From NCBI RefSeq assembly GCF_019800885.1, contig NZ_JAHVKE010000004.1:1-64000 (forward strand): a stretch of 64,000 nt of DNA. The letters are read 5' to 3'. This DNA comes from Maritalea mobilis (GTDB lineage Bacteria; Pseudomonadota; Alphaproteobacteria; Rhodobacterales; Rhodobacteraceae). Shown here piece by piece: positions 30,899 through 40,448 of the stretch; within the stretch, counting starts at the first letter, position 1; every line of letters begins with the position of its first letter. The position numbers and the translations under genes were made by a program. A model generated the notes under the pieces. It ran no database searches and was not told the origin of the DNA. It worked only from the letters and a program-made list of their open reading frames with translations.

Positions 30899-32485
30899 AT
30901 GTCCGAAGGCTTTGATTTCATCATCATCGGTGGCGGCAGCGCCGGGAGCGTCCTGGCCGCCCGCCTGACCGAAAACCCCGATACGCGCGTCTGCCTGCTA
31001 GAGGCGGGCGGTCGCGACCTTCACCCCTTTTTCCACTTGCCTGCCGGGTTCGCCAAGATGACCAAGGGCATCGCGTCCTGGGGGTGGAACACGGTCCCGC
31101 AACGCCACATGGGCGGTAAGGTCTTTACCTACACGCAGGCCAAGGTGATCGGCGGCGGGTCCGCCATCAACGCGCAGATCTACACGCGCGGCAACGCGCA
31201 GGATTACGACGACTGGCGGCAGATGGGCTGCGAGGGCTGGGGTTACGAGGATGTCCTGCCCTATTTCCGGCGGGCCGAGGACAACGACACCTACGACAAC
31301 CGGTACCACGGCAAAGGCGGGCCCTTGGGCGTATCGCAACCCGCCGCGCCCCTGCCGATTTGCGAGGCGTATTTCGAGGCCGCGAAGGCCCTCGGCATTC
31401 CGCACAACGAGGACGTGAACGGCGAGAAACAGGACGGCACCGCGTACTACCAGCTCACCCAGCGACATGCGCGACGCTCCTCCGCCGCGATGGCCTACCT
31501 GGCGCCGAACCGGAACCGGGCGAACCTCACCATCCGATATAATGCCCAGGTCCGACGTTTGATCATCGAGAATGGCCGCGCCACCGGTGTCGCGTTGATG
31601 GACGGGACGCGGCTGACCGCCGAGGGCGAAGTGATCCTGTCCTCCGGCGCCATCGGGTCGCCGCGCCTGTTGCAGCTTTCGGGCATCGGGCCTGCCGATC
31701 ATCTGGCGGGGCATTGGATCGACGTGGTGTTCGACCAACCCAACGTGGGGGAGAACCTGCAAGACCATCTCGACCTTTACTGCATTTGCGAGGTGTCTGG
31801 CCCGCACACCTACGACCGCTATGCCAAGCCGCATATGTCGGTGCTGGCCGGGCTTCAGTATCTGCTGACCCGCACCGGGCCGGTGGCCTCATCGCTCTTC
31901 GAGACCGGGGGGTTCTGGTATGCCGATCCAAATGCCCGCTCGCCCGACCTGCAGTTTCACTTGGGTCTTGGCACCGGGATCGAGGCGGGCGTCGCCGCGA
32001 TGCCGGATGGCGGCGTCACGCTGAATTCCTGCTATTTGCGCCCACGGTCACGCGGCACCGTGCGTCTGGCCAGCGCCGATCCTGCGAAAGCACCGCTCAT
32101 CGACCCGAATTACTGCGCGGATCCGCTGGATCGCGAAATGTCGATCCGCGGGTTGAAGCTGACGCAGCAAATTCTTGCACAAGACCCCCTGAAGCCGTTC
32201 ATCAAGGCCGAGCGTTTGCCGGGGCCGGACGTGAAGACCGATGAAGAGTATTTCGCCTTCATCTGCGAACACTCCAAGACCTCGCATCATTGCGCGGGCA
32301 CCTGCCGGATGGGTATCGACCCCGGCGCGGTCGTTGACCCCCGCCTGCGTTTCAACGGGATCGAGGGGCTGAGGATCGTGGACAATTCGGTCATGCCCAC
32401 CGTCATCTCCTCCAACACCAATGCTGCTGCGATCATGATTGGCGAAAAAGCGTCTGACATGATCCGCGAAGACCACGGGATCTGA
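30899..32485 (+). CDS. GMC-family FAD alcohol dehydrogenase (choline dehydrogenase-like)
   Basis: A 528-residue GMC oxidoreductase of the choline/alcohol dehydrogenase branch. FAD motif FDFIIIGGGSAGSVLAARL; second GMC signature KVIGGGSAINAQIYTRG near residue 85; GAIGSPRLLQLSGIG near 265; and active-site histidine in SHHCAGTCRMG near 467. It oxidises a primary alcohol to an aldehyde with a quinone or other acceptor. It could supply the aldehyde for the dehydrogenase at 21522-23045. ATG at 30899 follows GGGGGCAGG; the frame upstream overlaps the SDR and is discarded. It is clearly distinct from the first GMC gene of the same operon. Confidence 0.9.
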   Translation: MSEGFDFIIIGGGSAGSVLAARLTENPDTRVCLLEAGGRDLHPFFHLPAGFAKMTKGIASWGWNTVPQRHMGGKVFTYTQAKVIGGGSAINAQIYTRGNAQDYDDWRQMGCEGWGYEDVLPYFRRAEDNDTYDNRYHGKGGPLGVSQPAAPLPICEAYFEAAKALGIPHNEDVNGEKQDGTAYYQLTQRHARRSSAAMAYLAPNRNRANLTIRYNAQVRRLIIENGRATGVALMDGTRLTAEGEVILSSGAIGSPRLLQLSGIGPADHLAGHWIDVVFDQPNVGENLQDHLDLYCICEVSGPHTYDRYAKPHMSVLAGLQYLLTRTGPVASSLFETGGFWYADPNARSPDLQFHLGLGTGIEAGVAAMPDGGVTLNSCYLRPRSRGTVRLASADPAKAPLIDPNYCADPLDREMSIRGLKLTQQILAQDPLKPFIKAERLPGPDVKTDEEYFAFICEHSKTSHHCAGTCRMGIDPGAVVDPRLRFNGIEGLRIVDNSVMPTVISSNTNAAAIMIGEKASDMIREDHGI

Positions 32486-32488
32486 ACC

Positions 32489-33655
32489 ATGTTGCGCCTG
32501 CCCACCTATGACGGAACGCTTCAAGATTATGCCCTGACAGGGGATCCGCTTTCGCCGCGTGCTCCGGGCGTGGCCCTGACCCGCACGGCCTTTGCCGCCG
32601 CGCATGTCATCTCGGACCCGATGGCCGAGCGGGACCCGTGGCTTGGCCGCCCCGCCGTCGATTGGGACGCGACGCTGAACTTTCGGCGCACGCTTTGGGA
32701 TCAGGGCCTTGGCCTTGCCGAGGCGATGGACACGGCGCAGCGCGGGATGGGTGTCGATTGGGCCACGGCGCGGGAGTTGATTGACCGCACGATGCGGGAC
32801 GCCAAGGCACACCCGCTCAAGCCCCGCGTCGCGTGCGGGGCAGGGACCGATCACAAGCCGCTGTCGGAGCTGACCGATGCAGAGGCGATCATCGCCGCCT
32901 ATGCCGAGCAGATGGAGGCGATCGAGGCCGCTGGCGGGCAATTGATCCTGATGGCGACCCGCGCGCTGCCTGCGATCAAGGCGGGGCCCGAGATCTACGC
33001 ATCGGTCTATGATCGCCTGATCGAGCAGGCGGCAGAGCCGGTCATCCTGCATTGGCTGGGTGACATGTTCGACCCGGCCTTGACCGGCTACTGGGGAAGT
33101 GCCGATGTGGCCCAGGCGACCGAGATCGTGCTCGACCTTATCACCCGCCACGCGGCGAAAATCGATGGCATCAAGATCAGCCTGCTGGACCAGGCGCATG
33201 AGGAAGCCTTCCGCGCCCGGCTGCCCGATGGTGTGCGCCTCTACACTGGCGATGACTTCAACTACGCCGATCTGATCGAAGGCGACGGCACGCATTATTC
33301 GCATGCGCTGCTCGGCATTTTCGCGGCCATCGCCCCCGCCGCCAGCCAGGCGCTGGAGGCGCTCGCGAAAGGGGACCGTGAAACCTACCACGCGCTTTTC
33401 GCGCCCACTGTTCCGCTCAGCCGCGAGATCTTCAAGGCGCCCACGCAGTTCTACAAGGCGGGCATCGCGTTCCTGTCATGGCTCAACGGGACGCAGCGCC
33501 ATTTCATCATGCCGGCCGGGTTCCAATCGTCGCGCGAGATTACCCATTATGCTCAGGTCTATCGCCTCGCCGATCAAGCGCGGCTCCTCTCGCGCCCCGA
33601 TCTTGCCGAGGCGCGGATGCGCACCCTTCTGGCCCTGCACGGGATCGACGGCTAA
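32489..33655 (+). CDS. DUF993 protein, dihydrodipicolinate-synthase-like TIM barrel
   Basis: A 388-residue member of DUF993, a family distantly related to the class I aldolases DHDPS and N-acetylneuraminate lyase. Lys229 in AAKIDGIKISLLDQ aligns with the Schiff-base lysine of those enzymes, and YTGDDFNYADLI resembles the strand after it. It may catalyse retro-aldol cleavage of an oxidised sugar or sugar acid. No function is established for the family to my knowledge. It sits four bases after the GMC alcohol dehydrogenase and ten before the LacI gene, with glycerate kinase two genes on. That fits release of a C3 fragment, but this is inference. Confidence 0.85.
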   Translation: MLRLPTYDGTLQDYALTGDPLSPRAPGVALTRTAFAAAHVISDPMAERDPWLGRPAVDWDATLNFRRTLWDQGLGLAEAMDTAQRGMGVDWATARELIDRTMRDAKAHPLKPRVACGAGTDHKPLSELTDAEAIIAAYAEQMEAIEAAGGQLILMATRALPAIKAGPEIYASVYDRLIEQAAEPVILHWLGDMFDPALTGYWGSADVAQATEIVLDLITRHAAKIDGIKISLLDQAHEEAFRARLPDGVRLYTGDDFNYADLIEGDGTHYSHALLGIFAAIAPAASQALEALAKGDRETYHALFAPTVPLSREIFKAPTQFYKAGIAFLSWLNGTQRHFIMPAGFQSSREITHYAQVYRLADQARLLSRPDLAEARMRTLLALHGIDG

Positions 33656-33664
33656 ACAGGCCGC

Positions 33665-34678
33665 ATGAAACGCCGCCCCACCATCATGGATGTCGCCGCC
33701 CGCGCTGGCGTATCAAAATCCACGGTCAGCCTTGTCCTGCAAGGGTCCAAGCAGGTGCGGGCGGAAACGCGTGACCTTGTGCGCCAAGCCATGGCCGAGC
33801 TGGGCTATGTCTACAACCGCGCGGCGGCCACGTTGCGCGGCTCGTCGGTCGGGCTGGTGGGCCTTGTCATCAACGATCTGCGCAACCCCTTCTTCACGGA
33901 GTTCGCGACGACCCTGCAAATGGCCCTGGCGGCCGAGGGGTATGCCACCGTGATCTCCAACTCCGACGAAGACCCTGCGCTGCAGGCCAAGCTCGTTGCG
34001 TCGATGATCGAGCATGGGGTGAACGCCGTCGTCATATCGCCCGCCTACGGGGACGGGCCCGCGACCTTCGATCAACTGGCGCGGGCGGGCATCCCGGTGC
34101 TCCAGGTCCTGCGCCAGATCGACGACCGCCTCGACCTCTTCCCCTTCTCGAGTTTCGATTATGCGACCGGCAGCGCCGAGGCGGCCCGCCATCTGATCGC
34201 GCAAGGCGCACGCCGCATCGCCTTTGTCGGCGGGCTGGAGGGGCGGGCCATTACCGTTGAACGCATGTCGGGCTATCTCGCCGAACTGGATCGTGCCGGT
34301 CTTCCTGCGCTTCAGGTGCAGGGGCGCGCCACGCGGGCCTTCGGGATCGAAATGGCGGATCATCTTCTGGCGGACCATCCCGATTGCGATGCGGCCATCT
34401 GTTTCAACGATCTGGTCGCGATGGGCCTTATGGCCGGGTTTGCCCGTGCCGGACGGCAGCCGGGCCGCGATTTCCGCCTCGTCGGGTTCGACGATATCGA
34501 GGAATGCGCACAGGTCTGGCCGCAGCTTTCCTCTGTGTCTTGCGACATCGCGGATTTCGCGAGAGAGACGGCGGGCACCCTTCTGACATGGATGAAAGAG
34601 GGACGTGTCCCACCACCCGAGCGGCGCGCGCCCGTTCATCTGGTGGCGCGTGCGTCAAGCCTTGGAGAAACCGAATGA
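33665..34678 (+). CDS. LacI-family regulator of the two enzyme operons (probable)
   Basis: A 337-residue LacI protein. Helix-turn-helix TIMDVAARAGVSKSTVSLVL at the N-terminus, hinge NRAAATLRGSSVGLVGLV, then a sugar-binding effector domain (about 60-337) with GFDDIEECAQVWP near the end. It is encoded inside the operon preceded by TTGGAACGATCCAA, and the same site occurs twice before the first enzyme operon, so it is the natural candidate for binding all three. It overlaps the glycerate kinase start (ATGA). The other LacI protein in the window has its own distinct repeat. Confidence 0.92.
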   Translation: MKRRPTIMDVAARAGVSKSTVSLVLQGSKQVRAETRDLVRQAMAELGYVYNRAAATLRGSSVGLVGLVINDLRNPFFTEFATTLQMALAAEGYATVISNSDEDPALQAKLVASMIEHGVNAVVISPAYGDGPATFDQLARAGIPVLQVLRQIDDRLDLFPFSSFDYATGSAEAARHLIAQGARRIAFVGGLEGRAITVERMSGYLAELDRAGLPALQVQGRATRAFGIEMADHLLADHPDCDAAICFNDLVAMGLMAGFARAGRQPGRDFRLVGFDDIEECAQVWPQLSSVSCDIADFARETAGTLLTWMKEGRVPPPERRAPVHLVARASSLGETE

Positions 34679-35907
34679 CCCCTGACTCCCTGCTCCGCCG
34701 CATGTTCGACAAAGCGGTCGAGGTGGCCGACCCGATGCAATCTCTTGCGCGCGTGCTGCCTCCGAAACCCGAGGGCCGCGTCGTGGTCGTCGGCGCGGGC
34801 AAGGCAAGCGCCCGGATGGCCGAGGCGGTCGAGGCCGAATGGGGCCCGTGCGAGGGGTTGGTGATCACGCGCTACGGGTATGCCCGCCCCTGCAAGGGGA
34901 TCGAGATTGTCGAGGCTGCGCATCCCGTCCCCGATCAGGCCGGAGCGGACGCGACCCTGCGCATGCTCGCCTTGCTGGAAGGGCTGGGTGAGGATGACTT
35001 CGTTCTCGCACTGATATCGGGCGGGGCCTCGGCGCTGCTGACCGCGCCTGCCGGTGACATCACCTTGGCCGAGAAACAGGCGGTCAATGCCGGGCTGCTC
35101 GCCTCGGGGACCCCCATCGGGCAGATGAACATCCTGCGCAAGCATCTCAGCCGGGTGAAGGGCGGGCAGCTTGCGGCTGCCGCTTATCCCGCGCGCATGC
35201 TGTCGCTGATGATCTCGGACGTGCCGGGGGACGATCCCGCGTTGATCGGGTCCGGCCCGACCGTGGGCGACGCCAGCACGCCGGCCGATGCCCGCGCCAT
35301 TCTGGACCGCTGGAATATCGAAGCCGCCCCGAGCGTTCATGCCGTTCTTGCCGGCGAAACGGGGGTGATCGCCCCGGGCGATCCGCGTCTGTCGAAGGTC
35401 GAAAACGCAATCTACGCGGCCCCGTCCCAGTCACTTGAAGCCGCTGCCGAGATTGCTGCCGCTGCGGGCTACGCGGTCGAAATCCTCGGCGATGCGCTGG
35501 AAGGTGAGGCACGTGAAGTTGCCGCAGAACATGCAGAACTGGCCCGTGCCGCCAAGGGGCCACAACTTCTGCTCTCAGGTGGCGAACTGACCGTCACGCG
35601 TCGCGGCGACGGCATCGGCGGCCCGAACGCGGAATATGCTCTGGCGCTCGCCGTTGCGTTGCAGGGCGCGCGCGGCATCCACGCCATTGCCTGTGATACC
35701 GATGGCGTCGACGGCGCCGCCGAGGTGGCCGGGGCCATCATCGGCCCTGATACGCTGAACAAGGCGCGCGCCGCAGGGGTGGACCCCTCCGATGCGCTGG
35801 CCAGAAACGACGCGCACAGCTTTTTCGCCGCCATCCACGATCAGGTTGTCCCCGGCCCGACATTGACCAATGTCAACGACTTCCGCGCAATCCTGATCGA
35901 AGGCTAG
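34675..35907 (+). CDS. Glycerate 2-kinase (GckA/TtuD, MOFRL type)
   Basis: A 410-residue protein of the DUF4147/MOFRL family, which phosphorylates D-glycerate to 2-phosphoglycerate. Some members were historically called hydroxypyruvate reductase. Motifs: VVVVGAGKASARMAEA near residue 38, LISGGASALL near 118, NILRKHLSRVKGG near 150, and the MOFRL region LLLSGGELTVTRRGDGIGGPNAEYALALA with CDTDGVDGAAEVAG. It links the catabolic island to glycolysis through a C3 acid. The start overlaps the LacI stop (ATGA), and it ends three bases before the Dabb gene. Confidence 0.92.
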   Translation: MTPDSLLRRMFDKAVEVADPMQSLARVLPPKPEGRVVVVGAGKASARMAEAVEAEWGPCEGLVITRYGYARPCKGIEIVEAAHPVPDQAGADATLRMLALLEGLGEDDFVLALISGGASALLTAPAGDITLAEKQAVNAGLLASGTPIGQMNILRKHLSRVKGGQLAAAAYPARMLSLMISDVPGDDPALIGSGPTVGDASTPADARAILDRWNIEAAPSVHAVLAGETGVIAPGDPRLSKVENAIYAAPSQSLEAAAEIAAAAGYAVEILGDALEGEAREVAAEHAELARAAKGPQLLLSGGELTVTRRGDGIGGPNAEYALALAVALQGARGIHAIACDTDGVDGAAEVAGAIIGPDTLNKARAAGVDPSDALARNDAHSFFAAIHDQVVPGPTLTNVNDFRAILIEG

Positions 35908-35910
35908 GTC

Positions 35911-36219
35911 ATGCTACATCACATCGTCCTGCTGGACCCCGCCAATGCCGAGGCCGCCGACCACTTGCGCGAGGCCTGTTCGATCCTTGCCAATCTCGTC
36001 GGCGAGGTGCCGGGCATGGTGGCCTTTCACCATGGTCCCAACCGCGATTTCGAGGGCAAGTCGTCGCGCTACGCCTATGGCTTCACCGTGACCTTTACGG
36101 ATCGCGACGCGCATCTCGCCTACGAACGCCACCCTGAACATATCCGCGCCGGTGAAATCCTCGTGGCGAATTCCTGCGGCGGGCATGATGGGATCTTCGT
36201 CGCCGATCTCGAAAGCTGA
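35911..36219 (+). CDS. Dabb (stress-responsive alpha/beta barrel) domain protein
   Basis: A 102-residue ferredoxin-like dimeric barrel protein with the family start LHHIVLL and the central segment YGFTVTFTDRDAHLAYERHPEH. Small Dabb proteins are usually of unknown function; a few act as cyclases or bind small metabolites. As the last gene of the enzyme operon, three bases after glycerate kinase, it may help process or protect a reactive intermediate. No catalytic assignment is possible from sequence. Confidence 0.85.
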   Translation: MLHHIVLLDPANAEAADHLREACSILANLVGEVPGMVAFHHGPNRDFEGKSSRYAYGFTVTFTDRDAHLAYERHPEHIRAGEILVANSCGGHDGIFVADLES

Positions 36220-36300
36220 GGGCGAGGCTGGCCCCGCGCACCCTTTCCGGGCAAACTGCGCCGCGAGCAGAAAACCCGAATGCGCAGGACCAGCCCCGAG

Positions 36301-37197
36301 ATGAGCACAGAGACGCTGTCGATCTTCTTCGTCGCTGACGGCGTGCGGCTGGAATGGCAAAGCTGGCTTCTGGCATCATCGCTGGCGCGCGCGCATCACG
36401 GACGGGATGACGTGCGCCTCTATGCCTACGCGAGCGAGGGGTATTTGCCCGAGGTCCATGCGGCAACGCGCGACCTGTACGAGGTCTGCGGCGTCGAACT
36501 ACGACCCTTGCCGGATACGCCGAACTGGCGTGGTGACTATCCGCATGGCAACAAGCTGGTCGCAGCCAGCGACCGGCGAGACGGGGCGCGGGCGATCTTT
36601 CTCGATACCGACATGGTCTGTGCCAAGCCCCTGACGCCCATGGCCGACCTGCCAGCGCATACGGTCGCCGCCGCGCCGGAAGGATTGCCGACCTGGGGCA
36701 AGGAAAATGATCGCTGGGAGCGCGCCTACGCCCATTTCGGCCTGCCCATGCCAAAGGAACGGTTGCGGCTTCTGCGCGGGCGGAAGCTGGAATATGTGCC
36801 CTATTTCAATGCCGGGTTCGTCTGCTTTCCCGAACGATCTACCACGCAGGATGGCAAGCGGTTTGCCGATCACTGGCTCGAAACGGCGCTCGATTTCGAC
36901 CACAACTGCGCCATCGGCAACAAGCGGCCCTGGCTCGACCAGATCACCCTCCCGCTGACCTTGGCGCGGTTCGGCTACGCCACCGAAGTGCTGGGCGAGA
37001 CGTGGAACTATTCGCTCACCCGGCGCAAGGATTACAGCCAGACACCGGATGTCGAGATCCTGCATTATCATCGCGCGGCCTTCTTGGAGCAGGCCCCGCA
37101 ATGGGCCGCGATCCTTGAAGATTTCTGGGGGCGAATGCCGACACGCCATCACGACCACGCCCATGCCTGTCTGACCGAGATGGGGCTGACGCTCTGA
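36301..37197 (+). CDS. GT-A-fold glycosyltransferase-like protein
   Basis: A 298-residue protein with a probable metal/nucleotide-sugar site FLDTDMVC (DxD near residue 100). GDYPHGNKLVAAS before it and VPYFNAGFVCFP plus WLDQITLPLTLAR after it follow the layout of GT8-like transferases. Cytoplasmic, no signal peptide or membrane helix. ATG at 36301 is preferred over one seven codons earlier; neither has a strong ribosome-binding site. It follows the Dabb gene by 81 bases and need not belong to that operon. Donor and acceptor unknown. Confidence 0.72.
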   Translation: MSTETLSIFFVADGVRLEWQSWLLASSLARAHHGRDDVRLYAYASEGYLPEVHAATRDLYEVCGVELRPLPDTPNWRGDYPHGNKLVAASDRRDGARAIFLDTDMVCAKPLTPMADLPAHTVAAAPEGLPTWGKENDRWERAYAHFGLPMPKERLRLLRGRKLEYVPYFNAGFVCFPERSTTQDGKRFADHWLETALDFDHNCAIGNKRPWLDQITLPLTLARFGYATEVLGETWNYSLTRRKDYSQTPDVEILHYHRAAFLEQAPQWAAILEDFWGRMPTRHHDHAHACLTEMGLTL

Positions 37198-37251
37198 CAT
37201 CTTGCCCCTCTGCGCGCCCCGTGCTGATCTGTGCGGGGGAGGGCACATCTG

Positions 37252-38769
37252 ATGAACATCGCGATCTGGCTTGAACGTATTGCCAAGGTGGCGGGCGGGA
37301 CCCCCGCCTTGATGCTGGGCGACACGGTCGTGGCCGATTACGCTGGCTTTCATGCCCGCGCGGCGTCGCTGGCTGCGGTTTTGCAGGAAAACGGCATCCT
37401 GCCTGGCGACCGGGTCGGCATCTTCGCCAAGAACTGTCCCGACTACCTCGTCTGTTTCTACGGCATCTGGATGGCAGGTGCCGCGGCCGTGCCGATCAAT
37501 GCCAAGCTTCACCCAAAGGAGGCGGCCTGGATCCTGTCCGATGGCGATGCAAAACTTTGTTTCGTGACCGAGGATCTGGGTGCCGGTCTTGCCGGCCAGA
37601 CCGAATTCAGCCTGATCGACGTGGCCGGCAAGGACTTCGCCACTATGACCAGCGGACCCGCAGCGCCGCTGGTTCAGCGTGACGATACCGATCTGGCGTG
37701 GCTGTTCTACACCTCGGGTACCACTGGGAAGCCCAAGGGCGTGCAGATCACCCATGGCATGCTGGCGGCAACGTCGCTTTGCTATCCCATCGACGTGGAC
37801 CCGGTCACATCCGACGACGCGGCGCTTTATGCCGCCCCGATGAGTCACGGCGCGGGCATCTACGCCCCCATCCATGTCCGCATGGGCGCGCGGCATATCG
37901 TGCCGGTCTCGGGTGGGTATGACGCGGGCGAGGTGCTGGCCCTATCCGCCGCGCATGGTCCGACCTCGATGTTCATGGCGCCGACCATGGTGCGTCGTCT
38001 GGCCGATGCCGCCAAGGCGCTGGACCTGCGCGGCGATGGTATCCGAACGATCGTTTATGGCGGCGGCCCGATGTACAACGCCGATATCGAGGAGGCGGTC
38101 GAGTGGTTCGGTCCGAAATTCGTGCAGATCTACGGGCAGGGGGAATGCCCGATGGCGATCAGCGCGCTGTCCCGGGCCGACGTCGCCGATCGAAGCCATC
38201 CGCGGTGGCGCGCGCGCCTGTCCTCGGTTGGACGGGCGCAGTCGCGGGTCGAGATCGCCATCGGCGACGGAGAGGGGGCTTTCCTGCCGCCGGGCGAGAT
38301 CGGCGAGATCATGGTGCGGGGTGCGCCGGTGATGCCGGGGTACTGGCAGAACCCCGAGGCGACGGCAAAGACGCTGCGCAAAGGCTGGCTCATGACCGGT
38401 GACATGGGGCGGCTGGACGAAGACGGTTACCTGACGCTTGCCGACCGATCGAAAGACGTCATCATTTCCGGCGGCACCAACATCTACCCGCGCGAGGTCG
38501 AGGAGGTGCTTCTGACGCATCCTTCGGTGCATGAGGTTTCCGTCGTCGGCCGCCCATCCGAAGAGTGGGGCGAGGATGTCGTGGCCTTCGTGGTCACGGT
38601 TCCCGGCACGACATGCGATCAGGCGGCGCTCGATGCCCATTGCCTCGACAACATGGCGCGGTTCAAACGGCCAAAGGCCTATTTCGCTTTGACCGAGTTG
38701 CCCAAGAACAACTACGGCAAGGTCCTCAAGACCGAGCTGCGCAAACGTCTGGAGGAGGACGCGACATGA
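37252..38769 (+). CDS. AMP-binding acyl-CoA ligase
   Basis: A 505-residue acyl-adenylate enzyme. P-loop FYTSGTTGKPKGV near residue 155; YGQGECPM near 300 in place of the usual YGxTE; the hinge motif GWLMTGDMGRLDEDGYL near 380; the RSKDVIISGGTNIYPREVEE segment; and the catalytic lysine in LPKNNYGKVLK. It activates a carboxylic acid to its CoA thioester. ATG at 37252 follows GGGGAGGG. It overlaps the downstream SDR gene (ATGA), so the pair forms an operon, perhaps for a hydroxy acid. Chain length cannot be stated. Confidence 0.9.
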   Translation: MNIAIWLERIAKVAGGTPALMLGDTVVADYAGFHARAASLAAVLQENGILPGDRVGIFAKNCPDYLVCFYGIWMAGAAAVPINAKLHPKEAAWILSDGDAKLCFVTEDLGAGLAGQTEFSLIDVAGKDFATMTSGPAAPLVQRDDTDLAWLFYTSGTTGKPKGVQITHGMLAATSLCYPIDVDPVTSDDAALYAAPMSHGAGIYAPIHVRMGARHIVPVSGGYDAGEVLALSAAHGPTSMFMAPTMVRRLADAAKALDLRGDGIRTIVYGGGPMYNADIEEAVEWFGPKFVQIYGQGECPMAISALSRADVADRSHPRWRARLSSVGRAQSRVEIAIGDGEGAFLPPGEIGEIMVRGAPVMPGYWQNPEATAKTLRKGWLMTGDMGRLDEDGYLTLADRSKDVIISGGTNIYPREVEEVLLTHPSVHEVSVVGRPSEEWGEDVVAFVVTVPGTTCDQAALDAHCLDNMARFKRPKAYFALTELPKNNYGKVLKTELRKRLEEDAT

Positions 38770-39569
38770 CCGACCTGTCTGGAAAAACCGCCCTTGTTAC
38801 CGGCTCTGTCCAGGGGATCGGCCTTGCCATTGCCGAGGCGCTGGCCGAGGCGGGCGCGCGGATCGCGGTGCATGGCATCGCAGGCGATGCGCAAATCGAG
38901 GAGGTCTGCAATCACCTGCGCGACAAGGGCGCGCCGCAGGCCGAGTTTTTCCCGGGCGACCTGCGCGACCCTGACCGCATCGACGCGCTGATGGACGCCG
39001 TTGCCGCCTGGGGCGGGGCGGATATCCTCGTGAACAACGCCGGCATCCAGCATACCGCCCCCATCGCCGAGATGCCGCGCGAGACATGGGATGCGATCCT
39101 GCAGATCAACCTTTCGTCTGCCTTCTCGACCATGCAGAAGGCCCTGCCGCGCATGGCCGAACGCGGCTATGGGCGCGTAATCAACATCGCCTCGGTCCAT
39201 GGTCTTGTCGCGTCGAAGGACAAGTCGCCCTACGTCGCGGCAAAGTTCGGGCTGGTGGGGCTCAGCCGGGTGGCCGCGCTGGAATACGCGGCCTCGGGCG
39301 ACAAGAAAAAAGGGGGCGTGACCGTCAACTGCATCTGCCCAGGCTGGACGGAAACCGCGATTATCGAGCCGCAGATCCAGGCGCGGGCGGGTTTGCATGG
39401 CGGTGACCGGGATCTGGGTATCGCCGATTTGTTGGCCGAGAAGCAGCCCTCGCAGCGCACCTCGGACCCGTCCGAGATCGGGGCGCTGGCGCTTTGGCTG
39501 TGCGCGCCCATCGCGCACAATGTCACCGGCACGGCCATTCCCATCGATGGCGGCTGGACGGCACAGTAG
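38766..39569 (+). CDS. 3-hydroxybutyrate dehydrogenase-like SDR
   Basis: A 267-residue SDR with TGSVQGIG cofactor motif, NNAGIQHTAPI, and catalytic SPYVAAKFG. Segments shared with D-3-hydroxybutyrate dehydrogenases are NNAGIQ, the HGLVAS active-site loop, CPGWTETAIIEPQIQ and the LLAEKQPSQR stretch. It would interconvert 3-hydroxybutyrate and acetoacetate with NAD. With the acyl-CoA ligase just upstream (ATGA overlap), the pair could handle storage-polymer or ketone-body-like acids. Other beta-hydroxy acids are possible. Confidence 0.85.
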   Translation: MTDLSGKTALVTGSVQGIGLAIAEALAEAGARIAVHGIAGDAQIEEVCNHLRDKGAPQAEFFPGDLRDPDRIDALMDAVAAWGGADILVNNAGIQHTAPIAEMPRETWDAILQINLSSAFSTMQKALPRMAERGYGRVINIASVHGLVASKDKSPYVAAKFGLVGLSRVAALEYAASGDKKKGGVTVNCICPGWTETAIIEPQIQARAGLHGGDRDLGIADLLAEKQPSQRTSDPSEIGALALWLCAPIAHNVTGTAIPIDGGWTAQ

Positions 39570-39647
39570 GGAGGCGGGGCCACAAGACCGGGCAAATCCG
39601 CTGGCCGCGCCTTGTTGCCGCGCAATCGGCACTCTACATCGCATTCC

Positions 39648-40448
39648 ATGAAACGCTTCATCCCTTTCGTGAAATCCGATCCGGTGGTCGCCGTGATCCG
39701 GCTGAACGGTGCGATCATGGCCTCCCCGCGGGGCGGTCTGTCCGATGCCGCTTTGGCCCCCGCGATCGAACGCGCGTTTCGCAAGGGCAAACCGGCGGCC
39801 GTGGCACTCTCGATCAATTCGCCCGGTGGCAGCCCGGTTCAATCCTCGCTCATCGCCGCGCGCATCCGCCGGCTGTCCGAGGAAAAGGAGGTTCCGGTTC
39901 ACGCCTTTGTCGAGGACGTGGCCGCATCGGGCGGCTACTGGCTGGCCTGCGCGGCCGATCACATCTGGGCCGACCACAGCTCGATCCTCGGCTCCATCGG
40001 GGTGATCTCGGCCGGGTTCGGGTTCCACGAGGCGATGCAAAAAATCGGTGTCGAACGCCGCGTTCATACCGCCGGTGAAGACAAGTCGATCCTCGACCCC
40101 TTCCGCCCCGAACGCGCCGAGGACGTCGACCGCCTGAAAGATCTTCAGTCCGACATCCACGACGCGTTCAAGGCGCATGTCGCATCGCGCCGGGGGGACC
40201 GCCTGAGCGGCGACAAGGATTTGTTCACCGGCGCGTTCTGGACCGGTGCCAAGGCGGTCGAATTGGGCCTTGCGGACGGGATCGCGCATCTCGTTCCGAA
40301 AATGAAGGACCTGCATGGCGACAAGACGCGCTTTGCCGTTTACGGCCCGAAGCACAGCCTTTGGCAGCGCTTCGGCGCGCAGATCGCGCAGGATTTCGGC
40401 CGAGGACTTGAGGAGCAGGCGCTTTGGGCCCGCTACGGGCTGTCCTGA
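39648..40448 (+). CDS. S49-family serine peptidase (SohB/SppA-like)
   Basis: A 266-residue peptidase. The nucleophile serine is in EDVAASGGYWLACAAD near residue 105, SINSPGGSPVQSS forms the oxyanion region, and the catalytic lysine is in GEDKSILDPF near residue 147. This Ser-Lys arrangement degrades signal peptides and other membrane-embedded fragments. The protein lacks an obvious N-terminal membrane anchor, unlike E. coli SohB, which is common in alphaproteobacterial short forms. ATG at 39648 gives the conserved start. It overlaps the next gene by one base. Confidence 0.9.
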   Translation: MKRFIPFVKSDPVVAVIRLNGAIMASPRGGLSDAALAPAIERAFRKGKPAAVALSINSPGGSPVQSSLIAARIRRLSEEKEVPVHAFVEDVAASGGYWLACAADHIWADHSSILGSIGVISAGFGFHEAMQKIGVERRVHTAGEDKSILDPFRPERAEDVDRLKDLQSDIHDAFKAHVASRRGDRLSGDKDLFTGAFWTGAKAVELGLADGIAHLVPKMKDLHGDKTRFAVYGPKHSLWQRFGAQIAQDFGRGLEEQALWARYGLS

